14,841 bases of DNA from an uncultured Lachnospiraceae bacterium (lineage in GTDB: Bacteria; Bacillota; Clostridia; Lachnospirales; Lachnospiraceae). Positions 13,451 to 14,841 of the stretch are shown here, one piece after another (positions within the stretch are counted from its first letter, which is position 1; every line of letters begins with the position of its first letter). Under the pieces are notes generated by a model. That model ran no database searches and had not been told where the DNA came from. It was given only the letters and a program-made list of their open reading frames with translations. Both the position numbers and the translations under genes were made by a program. Location of the stretch: NCBI GenBank assembly GCA_910585075.1, contig CAJUED010000074.1, positions 1-14,841 of the forward strand. Reading direction: 5' to 3'.

Positions 13451-14692
13451 ATGAGAACATTGGTTAAGTTTGAATACAGGAAACTCCGGAACCGGGTATC
13501 CATTGTTGCTGTCATGGCAATGTGCATCCTTTCCACCCTCCATACCTTTATCTACCTGAACATGAATTCACAATGGAGGGCTATTGATAAAAACGGAGAA
13601 GTTGTAAGCGGCCTTGCATCTTACCGGGCATTAAAGGAGGCATCAAAGGAAATCGAGGGTATAGTGGATGGCGAATATCTGCTGAATCTGAAAGAGCAGT
13701 ATGAAGCCAGTGCAGATAAGCAGTATCTGGATGAACACAGGGGATTTTTAGGCACCGGGGGAATGACAAAATATATGTACCCTAATTATTTTATCAATTA
13801 TGCCTACTATTCCTATTATATGTCTAATGGAAATAACAAGATGGGACTGGATTATGATTTTCTGGATTCGGAGGAGGCCTTTTATCAGAAATACCGGGAA
13901 GCGGTAAAGGAACAGCTCATGTATGAGAACCGGTATGCAGGTCTGATGAAATTTACGGATTCCCAGATGGAGGTACTGGATAAAAAAATCGCCGGGATTG
14001 ATACTCCTGTCCGTGTCGCATACTGTCAGGGAATCTCCAATTTTATGAACTGGTATGATCTGGAGTATGTGGTATTTTTTATTGTTGTTGCCTTTGTCCT
14101 TGCCTGCACATATGCAAAAGACAGCCTGAGCGGTATCAACGAGCTGACCTTATCGGCAGCAAAGGGAAGAAAAAAAGATTTCAGGGCAAGATGGATAGCG
14201 GGAAATCTGTTTACAGTTACAGTTTATGTGTTTTTCGTTGGGGTGCTGCTCATAGAGCATGGAGCGGTTGCCACATTTGGAGGTTTTGGGGCGTCGGCAC
14301 AGACTTATTGGTTTAACTGTATTTTCAATATAAATATTGGTACAGGTATGCTCTTTAAGATTGTTGGCGGTCTATTTGGCGCTTTGGTATTTGCAAACTT
14401 TACGATGCTGTTGTCCTGCCTGTCCGGAAACCTGAAGATAACATCTGCAGCTTCGGTACTGGCAGTGGTATTCCTGACAAGGCTGTCTGACACTTACAGC
14501 CAGATGAAACTGTTTTATCCGCTTCAGTTTGGCAGCGATGCAGTAGTGGAAGATTTTTTCTTCTGTGGAAAAATACTGGTGCCATATATGGCGGTTGTCC
14601 TGATCCTGACAGTAATCTATATAGGCGTGTTCGCTTTTTGGCTGGGGAGAAGGGATAAAAAATATTATACTCGCAGCATAGCTGCTCGTTAG
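13451..14692 (+). CDS. ABC-2-like membrane permease
   Basis: A 413-aa integral membrane protein. Hydrophobic segments lie at about 16-36, 204-222, 250-268, 300-325, 330-345 and 374-398, with a long hydrophilic loop of about 165 residues after the first. One segment plus a large loop plus five segments fits ABC-2-type exporters partnered with NatA-like ATPases. The N-terminus MRTLVKFEYRKLRN is typical of that class. ATG 13451 follows GGAGG (13438-13442) at 8 bases and is preferred over the GTG at 13430, which overlaps the lipoprotein stop. It would form the channel for the ATPase at 11853. The substrate is unknown; peptide antibiotics are a reasonable guess given the two-component partner. Confidence 0.88.
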   Translation: MRTLVKFEYRKLRNRVSIVAVMAMCILSTLHTFIYLNMNSQWRAIDKNGEVVSGLASYRALKEASKEIEGIVDGEYLLNLKEQYEASADKQYLDEHRGFLGTGGMTKYMYPNYFINYAYYSYYMSNGNNKMGLDYDFLDSEEAFYQKYREAVKEQLMYENRYAGLMKFTDSQMEVLDKKIAGIDTPVRVAYCQGISNFMNWYDLEYVVFFIVVAFVLACTYAKDSLSGINELTLSAAKGRKKDFRARWIAGNLFTVTVYVFFVGVLLIEHGAVATFGGFGASAQTYWFNCIFNINIGTGMLFKIVGGLFGALVFANFTMLLSCLSGNLKITSAASVLAVVFLTRLSDTYSQMKLFYPLQFGSDAVVEDFFFCGKILVPYMAVVLILTVIYIGVFAFWLGRRDKKYYTRSIAAR

Positions 14693-14736
14693 CTTACGAA
14701 GTTTGCTCCCACAAGCGGGCAAACTTCTTGTAAGCT
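14691..14736 (+). terminator. Long stem-loop overlapping the permease stop codon
   Basis: AGCTTAC (14691-14697) plus AAGTTTGC (14699-14706) pairs with GCAAACTT (14719-14726) plus GTAAGCT (14730-14736), giving 15 pairs around a small internal loop and a 12-base hairpin loop. The tail is ATATTATT rather than a T-run, and a strong ribosome site follows at 14751. It may be an intercistronic attenuator or mRNA-stabilising structure as easily as a terminator. Confidence 0.5.
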
Positions 14737-14764
14737 ATATTATTTGGATTAGGAGGTGAATACT

Positions 14765-14841
14765 GTGAAAAATAAATTTTTATAATTAAAATGGTTGATT
14801 ATCTCAAAAAAGCCTTGATTTACGGGCATACAAGCAGGATT
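14765..14841 (+). CDS. Start of a further gene, cut by the window edge and possibly frameshifted
   Basis: AGGAGG at 14751-14756 lies 8 bases before GTG 14765, but that frame stops after six codons (VKNKFL, TAA at 14783-14785). A second frame with ATG 14791 is open to the window end (MVDYLKKALIYGHTSRI) but has no ribosome site of its own. Adding one base or removing two in the T-run at 14777-14781 would fuse them into one protein start. Either a leader peptide precedes the real gene or an indel is present. Too little is visible to name a family. Confidence 0.3.

Overview
The window reads as chromosome of a Gram-positive, gut-type Firmicute, most likely a Lachnospiraceae/Clostridia relative. 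This is inferred from purine-rich AGGAGG-type ribosome sites, TTGACA/TATAAT-like promoters, lipoboxes typical of Gram-positive lipoproteins, and the gene families present. Every gene I can support lies on the + strand. No rRNA, tRNA, CRISPR array or intact transposase is visible.

Region 1 (1-2100) is accessory. A visibly AT-rich AAA ATPase/DUF4143 gene sits between two near-identical 16-bp direct repeats. A decayed tract follows, with a clear fragment of a zeta-toxin-like P-loop kinase and an unidentified ORF remnant. Region 2 (2160-7930) is a small redox/hydrolase island. It opens with a consensus promoter carrying two tandem palindromic operators, followed by a flavin-reductase-like remnant and a TetR-family regulator. 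Downstream are an amidohydrolase remnant, an aldo/keto reductase split by a one-base frameshift, a flavodoxin-domain lipoprotein, a second aldo/keto reductase without its N-terminus, an intact metallo-beta-lactamase-fold hydrolase and an intact alpha/beta esterase. Several of these genes are broken, so the island looks like a degrading oxidoreductase cluster. Single-base sequencing errors could also explain some of the breaks.

Region 3 (7930-8690) holds the C-terminal remnant of a serine recombinase, which contains the third copy of the 16-bp repeat. It also holds an 11-bp inverted repeat, a terminator-like hairpin and then a new promoter. Region 4 (8670-14841) is the best-preserved unit: response regulator, sensor kinase and a membrane-anchored 271-aa protein, then a strong terminator and three tandem 38-bp repeats, then an ABC ATPase, a lipoprotein and an ABC-2-like membrane protein. 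A further start lies at the right edge. This looks like a two-component-controlled ABC transporter of the kind used for envelope stress or antimicrobial peptide defence, with two extracytoplasmic accessory proteins of unknown role.

The most unusual items are the 38-bp hairpin-forming tandem repeats between terminator and transporter, the matching UAAA-loop hairpins in the leaders of two genes of the signalling unit, and the three dispersed 16-bp repeats, two of which bracket the ATPase gene.
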